NCBI GenBank assembly: GCA_012727825.1
Contig: JAAYGH010000058.1
Coordinates: forward strand, 1 to 11,159
Direction of reading: 5' to 3'
Origin: Trueperella sp.
GTDB taxonomy: Bacteria > Actinomycetota > Actinomycetes > Actinomycetales > Actinomycetaceae
DNA: 11,159 nucleotides
The position numbers and the translations under genes are program-made. The notes below the pieces were generated by a model, which saw only the letters and a list, made by a program, of their open reading frames with translations, had not been told where the DNA came from and did no database searches. Shown here one piece after another: positions 1-6,622 of the stretch. Every line of letters starts with the position of its first letter. The stretch's first letter is position 1.

Positions 1-1120
1 AGGTAGAGTGCGCCCACCCAGTTGATGCGATTGATGACATAGCGGAGGTAATCAGCAGTCGGCTGCCCGGCACGGATACCCGGTACGAAACCGCATAGCG
101 CTTCATGTTGTCCGCGATCTCTTCCGGATTGAACGTAATCGACGTGTAGAAGAACGCGAAGAAGATGATCAGCAGAGCATAAACGAGCAGGTACCAACCC
201 GATGTCGGTGCAAAGTTCAAGGAGAGCCACTGAACCCAGCCCGCGTTCGGATCTCCGAACTGGGTCAACATCTGCGGCAGAGCAAGAATCGACGACGCGA
301 AGATCACGGGGATCACGTTGGCCATATTGATCTTGATCGGGATGTAGGTGGAAGTGCCGCCATAGGTACGGCGGCCCACAACGCGCTTGGCGTACTGGAC
401 TGGAATGCGACGTTGAGACTGTTCAACAAACACGACGACGAGCGTGATCGCCAGGAACATCGCGAGCACGATCAGGAGACGGCTGACGCCACCATCGGAC
501 TGGTACACATTCGTCAACATTGATGGGAAGGACGCCGCGATGCCGGTGAAGATCAGTAGCGACATGCCGTTGCCGACACCGCGCTCTGTAATCTGCTCGC
601 CGAGCCACATGACGAGGGCCGTGCCCGCTGTCACAGTCAAAATCGTGATGAGGTACTTCCACGGGGTGGCGTTCGGGATCGGATCAAGGTTACACAGAGG
701 GAAAAGCTGCGAGTTCGCGATGGACACCATCACCGAGGCTTGGAGGATCGCCAAGAAAATGGTGAGGTACCGCGTGTACTCGGTAAGTTTCGCCTGACCC
801 GTTTGGCCTTCCTTATGGAGCTCTTCGAATCGCGGTATGACCACGCGCATGAGCTGCACAATAATCGACGACGTAATGTACGGCATGATTCCGAGCGCAA
901 AGACGGAGAGCTGCAACAATGCTCCACCCGAGAACATGTTCATCATCGTCAAAAGATCGGCGCCACCCTGCTGATCCAGACACTGCTTGACGTTCGCATA
1001 CGACACGAACGGAGCGGGCAAGAAAGTGCCTAGGCGGTAGATCGCCATGATGAGCATGGTGAACAGAAGCTTGCGTCTCAGATCCGGAGTACGGAATGCT
1101 GATACCAGTGCTTTGAACAA
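1..1120 (-). CDS. secY: Preprotein translocase subunit SecY, partial at the window edge and frameshifted near base 94
   Basis: SecY is the pore subunit of the SecYEG channel that exports and inserts proteins across the cytoplasmic membrane. From a TTG start (GGAGG 6 nt upstream) 342 codons read correctly: MFKALVSAFRTPDLRRKLLF, the plug and helix 2 region with NMFSGGALLQLSVFALGIMP (61-80) and ITSSIIVQL, the signature GEQITERGVGNGMSLLIFTG (174-193), and further membrane helices up to FFAFFYTSITFNPEEIADNM. After Tyr342 the frame fails: one G is missing, and the family sequence GGFVPGIRAGQPTADYLRYV continues in another frame down to base 1. The gene then leaves the window, so about 60-90 C-terminal residues are not seen. 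A base-call error is likelier than a true mutation because secY is essential. Confidence 0.95.
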   Translation of the reverse strand, partial: MFKALVSAFRTPDLRRKLLFTMLIMAIYRLGTFLPAPFVSYANVKQCLDQQGGADLLTMMNMFSGGALLQLSVFALGIMPYITSSIIVQLMRVVIPRFEELHKEGQTGQAKLTEYTRYLTIFLAILQASVMVSIANSQLFPLCNLDPIPNATPWKYLITILTVTAGTALVMWLGEQITERGVGNGMSLLIFTGIAASFPSMLTNVYQSDGGVSRLLIVLAMFLAITLVVVFVEQSQRRIPVQYAKRVVGRRTYGGTSTYIPIKINMANVIPVIFASSILALPQMLTQFGDPNAGWVQWLSLNFAPTSGWYLLVYALLIIFFAFFYTSITFNPEEIADNMKRYAVSYRVSVPGSRLLITSAMSSIASTGWAHST

Positions 1121-1126
1121 GACAGT

Positions 1127-1131
1127 CCTCC
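1127..1131 (-). promoter_or_regulatory. Ribosome binding site supporting the TTG start of secY
   Basis: GGAGG on the minus strand stands 6 nt before the TTG codon at 1120-1118. There is no ATG or GTG near a comparable site that would give a normal SecY N-terminus, so the rare TTG is the best start. Confidence 0.8.
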
Positions 1132-1161
1132 AAATGCCGGCCGGATGGCCGTCGCGTGGTC

Positions 1162-1178
1162 GTTCGGACGAACCGAAC
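1162..1178 (-). promoter_or_regulatory. Hairpin in the secY leader
   Basis: GTTCGG (1162-1167) pairs with CCGAAC (1173-1178) around a 5-nt loop, about 42 nt upstream of the secY start. It has no T run and does not cover the ribosome site, so its role, if any, is unknown. Confidence 0.3.
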
Positions 1179-1227
1179 ATGTGGGTGTCGACATTACGAT
1201 ACCGGGTCGCACAGACGACACCGTTTT

Positions 1228-1256
1228 ACTATACCTGCAACCGAGGTGTTGCCTAA
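1228..1256 (-). promoter_or_regulatory. Candidate secY promoter
   Basis: On the minus strand TATAGT (1228-1233) matches five of six bases of the -10 consensus. TTAGGC (1251-1256) lies upstream with a 17-nt spacer as a weak -35. The position just downstream of the rplO terminator and about 108 nt before the secY start codon fits an independent promoter. Confidence 0.6.
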
Positions 1257-1260
1257 CACC
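1245..1260 (-). repeat. Inverted repeat over the -35 of the secY promoter
   Basis: GGTGTT (1245-1250) and AACACC (1255-1260) form a perfect 6-bp inverted repeat with a 4-nt centre, covering the candidate -35. It could be a small operator, or chance. No regulator family can be assigned from it. Confidence 0.4.
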
Positions 1261-1323
1261 CAATTGGTGCCGTCTATGCCACAAAAGATGGGGTAATTAA
1301 AAGAAAAATTGGCAGAGTATGAG

Positions 1324-1363
1324 AAAAGGTCGGCTTCCACACTGAGGTGGAAGCCGACCTTTT
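1324..1363 (-). terminator. Strong intrinsic terminator after rplO
   Basis: A perfect 17-bp inverted repeat (AAAAGGTCGGCTTCCAC at 1324-1340, its complement at 1347-1363) encloses a 6-nt loop. On the minus strand the GC-rich stem ends in TTTT followed by CTC, and the stem starts 6 nt after the rplO stop. The A run on the other arm makes it symmetrical, so it could work in both directions, though no convergent gene is present. It closes the S10-spc unit. Confidence 0.95.
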
Positions 1364-1369
1364 AAGCAC

Positions 1370-1843
1370 TTAGGCGCCGCGCTTTGCCAGCGAACCGCCT
1401 GCTGCCTCGATCTTCTCCTTGGCCGAGCCCGACCACGCGTCAACGGTCACGTTGACCGTGGCGCTGATCTCGCCCGTGCCGAGAATCTTGACGGGGAGGT
1501 TCTTACGGACCGCGCCCTTCTCGACGAGGCTTTCCACCGTGACGTCTCCGCCGTCGGGGTAAAGCTCGTTCAGTGCGTCAAGATTAACGACTTGGTAGTA
1601 CACCTTCGCAGGGTTCTTGAAGCCGCGAAGCTTGGGCAGACGCATGTGAAGTGGCGTCTGACCACCTTCGAAGCCTGCACGGACCGTATTGCGAGCGTAG
1701 GTACCCTTGGTACCGCGGCCGGCGGTCTTACCGCGCTTGCCACCCTCGCCGCGTCCGACCCGGATCTTCGATTTGTTCGAACCGGGCGCAGGGCGCAGGT
1801 CGTGGATCTTCAAAGGCTCTGAATTCTGTGTCGAATCAGCCAT
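1370..1843 (-). CDS. rplO: 50S ribosomal protein L15
   Basis: L15 is a late 50S assembly protein with a long, glycine-rich N-terminal arm reaching into 23S rRNA. The 157-residue product shows [20 protein letters not shown] (12-31), the arm [15 protein letters not shown] (33-47), [20 protein letters not shown] (58-77) and a C-terminal domain ending with [18 protein letters not shown]. It overlaps rpmD by 1 nt. It is the last gene of the long operon: a powerful intrinsic terminator begins 6 nt after its stop codon, so transcription of secY should not depend on read-through. Confidence 0.98.
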   Translation of the reverse strand: MADSTQNSEPLKIHDLRPAPGSNKSKIRVGRGEGGKRGKTAGRGTKGTYARNTVRAGFEGGQTPLHMRLPKLRGFKNPAKVYYQVVNLDALNELYPDGGDVTVESLVEKGAVRKNLPVKILGTGEISATVNVTVDAWSGSAKEKIEAAGGSLAKRGA

Positions 1844-2019
1844 TAGTCGACCTCCTCCACTTCTACCAGGTGCTGGACCGTGCGGACCATTCCGCGAACT
1901 GCAGAATTATCCGGAAGGGTCACGCTCTGGTGAATCTTCTTCAAACCAAGCGAGCGCATAGTCTCGCGCTGGTTCTTTTTGGAGCCGATCAGGCCCCTCT
2001 TCTGCGTAATCTTCAGCAT
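1843..2019 (-). CDS. rpmD: 50S ribosomal protein L30
   Basis: L30 is a small protein on the solvent side of the 50S subunit, present in many but not all bacteria. My translation gives 58 residues, beginning [20 protein letters not shown] and containing [18 protein letters not shown] and [17 protein letters not shown], a complete standard L30 (about 58-61 residues). The ATG shares its first base with the last base of the rpsE stop (TAATG), and its own stop TAA overlaps the rplO ATG in the same way. The position between rpsE and rplO is canonical. Confidence 0.97.
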   Translation of the reverse strand: MLKITQKRGLIGSKKNQRETMRSLGLKKIHQSVTLPDNSAVRGMVRTVQHLVEVEEVD

Positions 2020-2714
2020 TATGCACCAACTCCCGCGGTAGCCGCCTCGTTCTCTTCACGCTGTGTTTCGAGTTCGGCGTCTTCGCGTTCCTTAGCCTCG
2101 TGCTCTGCGCGAGCACGGAGCATCGCGTGAGGTGCAACTTCGTCAACCGGCAGTCCGCGGCGTGCTGCCACTGCTTCCGGCTGTTCAAGTTCCTTGAGAC
2201 CCGCGATGGTTGCACGGATGATGTTGATGGCATTGGACGAACCAAGCGACTTAGTCAGGATGTCGTGGATGCCTGCGGCTTCCATGACAGCTCGGACCGG
2301 GCCGCCGGCAATTACGCCAGTACCTGGCGATGCCGGGCGCAGGAGGACAACGCCAGCGGCGTCCTCTCCCTGAACCAGGTGCGGGATGGTGGTGCCAATG
2401 CGCGGAACCTTGAAAAAGTTCCTCTTGGCCTTCTCGGTTCCCTTAGCAATTGCCGCGGGAACTTCCTTGGCCTTACCGTAACCAACACCAACTGTGCCAT
2501 TGCCGTCTCCCACCACAACAAGTGCAGTGAACGACATGTTACGACCGCCCTTGACGGTCTTGGCAACACGGTTGATGGTCACGACGCGTTCGATGTATGT
2601 GTTCCTGTCATCGCGACGATCGGAACGACGCTCGTTGCGACGTCCTTCACGGCGATTGCCGCGCTCATCGCGCTGCTCGCCGCCGTCACGGCGTCCACGC
2701 TGCTCTGCAGCCAT
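2019..2714 (-). CDS. rpsE: 30S ribosomal protein S5 with an Arg-rich N-terminal extension
   Basis: S5 lies at the mRNA entry site and affects decoding accuracy. The product has 231 residues. Residues 1-38 form a low-complexity arm of Arg, Asp, Glu and Gly (with [14 protein letters not shown]). The double-stranded-RNA-binding domain follows, with [20 protein letters not shown] (42-61) and [20 protein letters not shown] (69-88), then the C-terminal domain with [20 protein letters not shown] (126-145). An acidic tail starts near 203. The frame is open further upstream into rplR, but the ATG at 2714 with GAGAGG 8 nt before it gives the expected protein. The stop overlaps rpmD by 1 nt. Confidence 0.97.
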   Translation of the reverse strand: MAAEQRGRRDGGEQRDERGNRREGRRNERRSDRRDDRNTYIERVVTINRVAKTVKGGRNMSFTALVVVGDGNGTVGVGYGKAKEVPAAIAKGTEKAKRNFFKVPRIGTTIPHLVQGEDAAGVVLLRPASPGTGVIAGGPVRAVMEAAGIHDILTKSLGSSNAINIIRATIAGLKELEQPEAVAARRGLPVDEVAPHAMLRARAEHEAKEREDAELETQREENEAATAGVGA

Positions 2715-2736
2715 GTCTATATCCTCTCGTTCCAGA

Positions 2737-3096
2737 TCACAGGGCCAGGCCGGCTTCGCGGGCGCCATCGGCAACCGCGGCCACTCGACCGTGATACTTG
2801 TTTCCAGCACGGTCAAGAACGACGGCGGAAATACCGGCGTCAACCGCGCGCTTACCGAGCCGTTCGCCAACTTCGCGAGCAACTGCAACCTTGTTCTCGA
2901 GATCGGACGGGAAGTCCGCCTCGAGACTGGATGCGTATGCCAGGGTCGTACCCGCCGAATCGTCGATGATCTGAGCGACCATGTTGCGGTTCGAGCGAGC
3001 AACTGCCAAGCGGGGACGCTCGACGGTGCCAACGATGCGCTTGCGCAGGCGCTGGTGACGGCGCTTGCGCGCTGAGTACTTTGCCTTGGTAGCCAT
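2737..3096 (-). CDS. rplR: 50S ribosomal protein L18
   Basis: L18 binds 5S rRNA together with L5 and helps attach it to the central protuberance. The 119-residue product has the basic N-terminal arm ([19 protein letters not shown]), then [20 protein letters not shown] (26-45) and the C-terminal [20 protein letters not shown] typical of L18. It overlaps rplF by 1 nt and is 22 nt upstream of the rpsE ATG. Confidence 0.98.
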   Translation of the reverse strand: MATKAKYSARKRRHQRLRKRIVGTVERPRLAVARSNRNMVAQIIDDSAGTTLAYASSLEADFPSDLENKVAVAREVGERLGKRAVDAGISAVVLDRAGNKYHGRVAAVADGAREAGLAL

Positions 3097-3632
3097 TACT
3101 TACCAGCCTTTCCAGCCTTGCGGCGCACCTGTTCGCCAGCGTAGCGAATGCCCTTACCCTTATAAGGTTCAGGCTTGCGCAGCTTACGAATACTGGCGGC
3201 GAGTTCGCCAACCAGTTGCTTGTCGATACCAGCCACCGAGAACTTCGTGGGGCCGTCCACGGTAAACGTGATGCCTTCCGGAGCCTTAACGGTGATGGTG
3301 TGCGAGAAACCTAGGGAGAACTCAAGGTCCGTTCCCTTGGCGAGCACACGGTAGCCAGTGCCGTTGATTTCGAGGTCCTTCTTGTACCCTTCAGACACAC
3401 CGACGACGTCGTTGTAAATGAGCGTACGGGTCAGACCGTGAAGCGAACGTGATTCGCGCTCTTCGTTCGGGCGCTTGACGATGACTTCTTCGCCATCTAG
3501 CTCAACCGTGAGAGGCGCGGGAACGGACTGCTTGAGTTCGCCCTTCGGGCCCTTGACGGTGACGTCGTTACCATTGATCTTGACCTCAACACCGGACGGG
3601 AGGACGATCGGGAGCTTACCAATACGTGACAT
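3096..3632 (-). CDS. rplF: 50S ribosomal protein L6
   Basis: L6 lies near the factor-binding site and the sarcin-ricin loop of the 50S subunit. The 178 residues form the two tandem alpha/beta domains of the family. The start is [20 protein letters not shown], the first domain contains [10 protein letters not shown], and the C-terminal signature [14 protein letters not shown] spans 154-167. A strong AAAGGAG ribosome site precedes the ATG. The stop overlaps the rplR ATG by 1 nt (TAATG). Length and order are normal. Confidence 0.98.
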   Translation of the reverse strand: MSRIGKLPIVLPSGVEVKINGNDVTVKGPKGELKQSVPAPLTVELDGEEVIVKRPNEERESRSLHGLTRTLIYNDVVGVSEGYKKDLEINGTGYRVLAKGTDLEFSLGFSHTITVKAPEGITFTVDGPTKFSVAGIDKQLVGELAASIRKLRKPEPYKGKGIRYAGEQVRRKAGKAGK

Positions 3633-3650
3633 TGTGTGAACTCCTTTCGC

Positions 3651-4049
3651 TTACCAGATGTAGGCGAGGACTTCCCCACCTACACCCTTGTCCTTGGCCT
3701 CGCGGTCGGTGAGCAAGCCTGAGGACGTGGACAAAACAGCCACGCCTAGGCCGCCAAGAACCTGAGGAAGATTCGTGGACTTCGCGTAGACACGCAGTCC
3801 CGGCTTTGAGATACGGCGCAAACCGGCAAGCGAACGCTCGCGGTTCGGGCCAAACTTCAACGTCAGTGTGAGCGTCTTACCCACGGTTGCATCTTCGACG
3901 CTGAATCCATCAATGTATCCCTCACGCTTGAGGATGTTGGCAATAGATGCCTTCATCTTCGAGTACGGCATTTCTACCGTCTCATGGAACGCCGAATTGG
4001 CGTTGCGCAGACGCGTGAGCATGTCTGCGATCGGATCTGTCATAGACAT
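3651..4049 (-). CDS. rpsH: 30S ribosomal protein S8
   Basis: S8 is a primary binder of the central domain of 16S rRNA and, in E. coli, the repressor of the spc operon. The 132 residues match the family length: [20 protein letters not shown] at the start, [20 protein letters not shown] in the middle, and the C-terminal RNA-binding motifs [12 protein letters not shown] (107-118) and [11 protein letters not shown] (122-132). I chose the first of two close ATGs: GAGG lies 5 nt before it, and actinobacterial S8 proteins usually start M-x-MTDPIAD. The 57-nt upstream gap holds a small hairpin. rplF follows after 18 nt. Confidence 0.97.
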   Translation of the reverse strand: MSMTDPIADMLTRLRNANSAFHETVEMPYSKMKASIANILKREGYIDGFSVEDATVGKTLTLTLKFGPNRERSLAGLRRISKPGLRVYAKSTNLPQVLGGLGVAVLSTSSGLLTDREAKDKGVGGEVLAYIW

Positions 4050-4051
4050 TC

Positions 4052-4063
4052 GGGCCTCAGCCC
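4052..4063 (-). promoter_or_regulatory. Small hairpin over the rpsH ribosome binding site
   Basis: On the minus strand GGGC-TGAG-GCCC forms a 4-bp stem with a 4-nt loop, ending 2 nt before the rpsH ATG and containing the GAGG at 4055-4058. Folding would partly hide the ribosome site. A second purine-rich stretch (GGAAGGG) lies just upstream, overlapping the 5' side of the stem. The functional meaning is uncertain. Confidence 0.3.
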
Positions 4064-4106
4064 TTCCTCGCCGTGGTTTCCTCTTCGGACCTTCGACGTA
4101 GTATTC

Positions 4107-4292
4107 TTACCAGCTTGCCTTTTTGACACCTGGGAGTTCACCAGCAAGGGCCATCTCGCGCAGGCAGATTCGGCACAGGCCGAATTTACGGTAGACGGAA
4201 TGGGGGCGTCCGCAACGCTGGCAGCGCGTGTATGCGCGCACAGCGTACTTCGGCTTCCGAGCCGCCTTATTCTTTAGAGCAGTTTTTGCCAT
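4107..4292 (-). CDS. rpsZ: 30S ribosomal protein S14, zinc-binding short (type Z) form
   Basis: S14 belongs to the 30S head and contacts S3 and S10. This is the short zinc-binding form, 61 residues, with two CxxC pairs (Cys24/Cys27 and Cys40/Cys43) that would hold one zinc ion. The core reads [20 protein letters not shown] and the end is the typical GVKKASW. Many actinobacteria keep a second, zinc-free S14 elsewhere under Zur control; none is in this window. It lies 2 nt after rplE. The 57-nt gap to rpsH after it is the largest inside the spc block. Confidence 0.98.
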   Translation of the reverse strand: MAKTALKNKAARKPKYAVRAYTRCQRCGRPHSVYRKFGLCRICLREMALAGELPGVKKASW

Positions 4293-4294
4293 TG

Positions 4295-4843
4295 TCAGTT
4301 CTCCTTGAACGGGAAGCCGAGCTGGCGCAGCAGGGCGCGTCCCTCGTCGTCTGTCGTCGCTGTAGTGACAATTGTGATATCCATGCCACGTACGCGATCA
4401 ATCTTGTCCATGTCGATCTCGTGGAACACGGTCTGCTCGGTCAGGCCGAACGTGTAGTTGCCATTACCATCGAACTGCTTCGGCGATAGGCCGCGGAAAT
4501 CGCGGATACGCGGCAGTGCGGTGGACAGTAGGCGGTCAAGGAACTCCCACATGCGGTCACCGCGGAGGGTGACGTGGCAACCAATCGGCTGCCCTTCACG
4601 CAATTTGAACTGCGCGATCGACTTGCGGGCCTTGGTAACCTGGGGCTTCTGGCCGGTAATCGCAGTGATATCGGCAATCGCGCCATCCAGGACCTTGGAG
4701 TCGCGGGCAGCGTCTCCAGCACCCATGTTGACAACGATCTTCTCGAGGCCACCAACGTTAAACACGTTAGCGTGGCTGAAATCCTTTTGCAGTGCCGGGA
4801 GGATGTCCTCGCGGTACTTCATCTTCAAACGAGGCTGAGTCAC
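4295..4843 (-). CDS. rplE: 50S ribosomal protein L5 (GTG start)
   Basis: L5 binds 5S rRNA and contacts P-site tRNA in the central protuberance. The 182-residue product reads [20 protein letters not shown], then the conserved [13 protein letters not shown] (38-50), the [20 protein letters not shown] region (65-84) and the C-terminal [13 protein letters not shown] and [10 protein letters not shown] segments. The start is GTG at 4843, overlapping the rplX stop as GTGA with GAGGAGAT upstream. An in-frame ATG at 4822 would cut seven residues and lose a PRLK motif usual in actinobacterial L5. rpsN follows 2 nt after its stop. Confidence 0.97.
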   Translation of the reverse strand: MTQPRLKMKYREDILPALQKDFSHANVFNVGGLEKIVVNMGAGDAARDSKVLDGAIADITAITGQKPQVTKARKSIAQFKLREGQPIGCHVTLRGDRMWEFLDRLLSTALPRIRDFRGLSPKQFDGNGNYTFGLTEQTVFHEIDMDKIDRVRGMDITIVTTATTDDEGRALLRQLGFPFKEN

Positions 4844-5184
4844 AGCTCGATCTCCTCTCCACCACGGCGACCAATGCGTTCACGCATGATCTTCTTGCGG
4901 CCGTCACGCTCCACCTCGACCTCGCGGAATCCCACGCGGATAGGCTTCTTGTCGGGACCGACAAGCATCACGTTCGACACGTGAATCGGAGCTTCAACAG
5001 TTTCAATTCCACCGGTCGTTCCACCGCGATCGGTGCGACCAACTCGGGTGTGCTTCTTGACGCGTTGAACACCTTCAACGATCACACGATCCCTGTCGGT
5101 GTCGACTTCGAGAACGCGACCCTGTAGGCCCTTGTCGCGACCTGCGATGACCTGTACGAGGTCACCCTTCTTGATCTTCGCCAT
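4840..5184 (-). CDS. rplX: 50S ribosomal protein L24
   Basis: L24 is an assembly initiator protein that binds the 5' end of 23S rRNA. The 114-residue product shows the N-terminal KOW motif (about residues 4-32: [20 protein letters not shown]) and the [20 protein letters not shown] region typical of L24. The C-terminus is charged ([14 protein letters not shown]). It overlaps rplN by 1 nt (TAATG) and rplE by 4 nt (GTGA), so its translation is probably coupled to both neighbours. Confidence 0.97.
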   Translation of the reverse strand: MAKIKKGDLVQVIAGRDKGLQGRVLEVDTDRDRVIVEGVQRVKKHTRVGRTDRGGTTGGIETVEAPIHVSNVMLVGPDKKPIRVGFREVEVERDGRKKIMRERIGRRGGEEIEL

Positions 5185-5552
5185 TAGATCACCTCCGGTG
5201 CGAGCGAAACGATTCGCATGAACTGCTTATCGCGCAGTTCGCGAGCAACGGGACCGAAAATTCGGGTGCCACGTGGCTCGTTCTCATTCTTGAGAATGAC
5301 TGCTGCGTTTTCGTCAAACTTGATGTACGAACCGTCGGGACGGCGCGTGCTCTTCTTTGCACGGACGATAACGGCCTTAACGACCTCGCCCTTCTTAACA
5401 TTTCCGCCTGGGCTTGCGTCCTTGACGGAGGCGACGATGACGTCGCCAATTCCGGCGTAGCGCCGGCCAGAACCGCCGAGCACGGAGATGCAAAGAATTT
5501 CCTTCGCACCCGTGTTATCGGCGACCTTAAGCCGCGACTCCTGCTGGATCAT
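5184..5552 (-). CDS. rplN: 50S ribosomal protein L14
   Basis: L14 lies on the 50S interface, contacts 16S rRNA through an intersubunit bridge, and is the binding site of the silencing factor RsfS in other bacteria. The 122 residues are the standard length: [20 protein letters not shown] at the start, [20 protein letters not shown] (26-45), and the C-terminal [20 protein letters not shown] (95-114). Its ribosome site AGGAGA is followed by ATGTAA immediately before the true ATG. It opens the spc block after a 122-nt spacer, and its stop overlaps the rplX start by 1 nt. Confidence 0.98.
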   Translation of the reverse strand: MIQQESRLKVADNTGAKEILCISVLGGSGRRYAGIGDVIVASVKDASPGGNVKKGEVVKAVIVRAKKSTRRPDGSYIKFDENAAVILKNENEPRGTRIFGPVARELRDKQFMRIVSLAPEVI

Positions 5553-5631
5553 TTACATATCTCCTGTCGTCGTGCCGGTTCTCAAATCTGAGCCTTGCCG
5601 AACGGATGGGTTGTCTGCCTTGGGGCGGTAG

Positions 5632-5660
5632 CCGATGGCGTGCGTTATGCACGGCATCGG
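5632..5660 (-). promoter_or_regulatory. Imperfect hairpin between the S10 and spc blocks
   Basis: The 122-nt gap between rpsQ and rplN holds an inverted repeat: CCGATG (5632-5637) pairs with CATCGG (5655-5660) and CGTGC (5639-5643) with GCACG (5649-5653), with one mismatch and a 5-nt loop. No T run follows on the minus strand, so it is not an ordinary intrinsic terminator. It could be an RNA processing, attenuation or protein-binding site at the operon boundary. I see no convincing promoter in the same gap. Confidence 0.5.
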
Positions 5661-5674
5661 ACCGGCCCGAAGAA

Positions 5675-5956
5675 TCACTTAGCCTTTTCGATGACCTCGA
5701 CCACGCGGAAGTGCACGGTCTTGGACAGCGGTCGGGTTTCCATGATGCGGACGAGATCGCCTTCGCGAACCTCGTTGGTCTCGTCGTGGGCTTTGATCCG
5801 CTTAGAACGGGTCATGACCTTGCCGTACAGCCCATGCTTACGGCGATCCTCGACTCGAACCACAACGGTCTTGTCCATCTTGTCACTGACGACGTAGCCG
5901 GTACGCACCTTGCGGTTGTTGCGCTCCGTCGTCTCTGTCGTTTCCTGCTCGCTCAT
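5675..5956 (-). CDS. rpsQ: 30S ribosomal protein S17
   Basis: S17 is a primary 16S rRNA-binding protein with an OB fold. From the chosen ATG the product has 93 residues: a Glu/Thr-rich lead ([16 protein letters not shown]), the [20 protein letters not shown] strand region, and the family signature [14 protein letters not shown] (72-85). A GTG at 5968, overlapping the rpmC stop as TAGTG, would add four residues. I prefer the ATG at 5956 because GAGG (5963-5966) stands 6 nt upstream and the GTG has no comparable site. It is the last gene of the S10 block; a 122-nt spacer follows before rplN. Confidence 0.95.
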   Translation of the reverse strand: MSEQETTETTERNNRKVRTGYVVSDKMDKTVVVRVEDRRKHGLYGKVMTRSKRIKAHDETNEVREGDLVRIMETRPLSKTVHFRVVEVIEKAK

Positions 5957-5962
5957 CTGCGA

Positions 5963-5966
5963 CCTC
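5963..5966 (-). promoter_or_regulatory. Ribosome binding site that favours the rpsQ ATG
   Basis: GAGG on the minus strand stands 6 nt before the ATG at 5956. It shares its first base with the alternative GTG codon at 5968-5966, so it cannot serve that GTG, which supports the shorter S17. Confidence 0.65.
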
Positions 5967-5967
5967 A

Positions 5968-6201
5968 CTAATTCTTCTCAGCCGTCGGGGCAGTGCGGAT
6001 TCCAAACTCGCGTTCGCGTGCGATCGTGTAGATGCGCGCAATGTTGCGGCGCACTTCCTTCAAGCGACCGGAATCTTCTAGGCGGTGGGTCACAGCCGAA
6101 AAACGAAGGTTGAAGAGTTCTTCCTTCGATTCCTTCAGGCGTTCAGCGAGCTCTGCGTCAGTGAGCTGATCGAGCTCTTCAGTGGTAATACCCTTAGCCA
6201 T
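5968..6201 (-). CDS. rpmC: 50S ribosomal protein L29
   Basis: L29 is a small, mostly helical protein at the tunnel exit, next to L23. The 77-residue product has the usual two helices: [20 protein letters not shown] (6-25), with ELFNLRF following at 28-34, and [20 protein letters not shown] (45-64). It carries a C-terminal extension of a dozen residues beyond the classic core, as many actinobacterial L29 proteins do. Its ATG overlaps the rplP stop (TAATG). The stop TAG is 11 nt before the rpsQ ATG I chose. Confidence 0.97.
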   Translation of the reverse strand: MAKGITTEELDQLTDAELAERLKESKEELFNLRFSAVTHRLEDSGRLKEVRRNIARIYTIAREREFGIRTAPTAEKN

Positions 6202-6617
6202 TATTCACCATCCTCACGGGAAATAAAACGAGTCTTCATCGGGAGCTTGTGCTGTGCACGGGAAAGTGCTTCGCGCGCCAGCTCCTCATCAACACCAGCG
6301 AGTTCGAAGAGAACCCGGCCTGGCTTCACGTTGGCGACCCACCATTCAACGGAGCCCTTGCCGGAACCCATGCGGGTTTCGGCTGGCTTCTTCGTGAGCG
6401 GGCGGTCTGGGAAGATATTGATCCAGACCTTTCCGCCACGCTTGACATGGCGAGTCATTGCGATACGAGCAGCCTCAATCTGGCGGTTGGTAACGTAGGC
6501 CGGCTCAAGAGCCTGGATACCGTACTCACCGAAAGCCAAGTTGTTGCCGCCCTTGGACATGCCCTTACGAGTGGGGCGATGCTGCTTGCGATGCTTTGTT
6601 CGGCGGGGAATGAGCAT
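6201..6617 (-). CDS. rplP: 50S ribosomal protein L16
   Basis: L16 is a late assembly protein of the 50S subunit near the A-site tRNA elbow and the 5S rRNA. The 138-residue product starts [14 protein letters not shown] and contains the signature [20 protein letters not shown] (75-94). Arg82 corresponds to the arginine hydroxylated in E. coli L16 (Arg81); modification cannot be judged from sequence. The ATG at 6617 is 5 nt after the rpsC stop, with GGAGG in the last rpsC codons about 10 nt upstream. The stop overlaps the rpmC ATG by 1 nt (TAATG). Confidence 0.98.
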   Translation of the reverse strand: MLIPRRTKHRKQHRPTRKGMSKGGNNLAFGEYGIQALEPAYVTNRQIEAARIAMTRHVKRGGKVWINIFPDRPLTKKPAETRMGSGKGSVEWWVANVKPGRVLFELAGVDEELAREALSRAQHKLPMKTRFISREDGE

Positions 6618-6622
6618 GTTAC

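Larger units (their letters stand above)
1121..1323 (-). other. Promoter and leader region of secY
   Basis: These 203 bases hold no gene. On the minus strand they contain an AT-rich start just after the rplO terminator, a candidate promoter (1228-1256), an inverted repeat over its -35, a hairpin in the presumed leader (1162-1178), and the GGAGG ribosome site of secY. Transcription from the candidate promoter would give a leader of about 100 nt. Confidence 0.6.

Noticed and set aside
813-1133. Minus-strand 106-codon frame over the secY start
   Set aside because: It is in a different frame from the clearly recognisable SecY N-terminus and has no membrane-protein character.
2100-2969. A 289-codon open frame on the plus strand, opposite rpsE and rplR
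   Set aside because: It is a shadow of two certain genes; GC-rich codon bias commonly leaves the antisense strand open, and the translation shows no family features.
2715-3032. Longer S5 start inside rplR
   Set aside because: The upstream frame is just open by chance within rplR; the ATG at 2714 has a ribosome site and yields the known protein length and N-terminus.
2494-3075. A 193-codon plus-strand frame rich in Arg and Ser
   Set aside because: It is antisense to rpsE and rplR; the Arg/Ser runs are the mirror of the Arg-rich S5 arm.
5581-5592. Small palindrome CTCAAATCTGAG in the rpsQ-rplN gap
   Set aside because: Only four outer base pairs match, which is expected by chance.
5957-5968. 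GTG at 5968 as the start of S17, overlapping the rpmC stop as TAGTG
   Set aside because: No ribosome site serves it, whereas GAGG stands 6 nt before the ATG at 5956.
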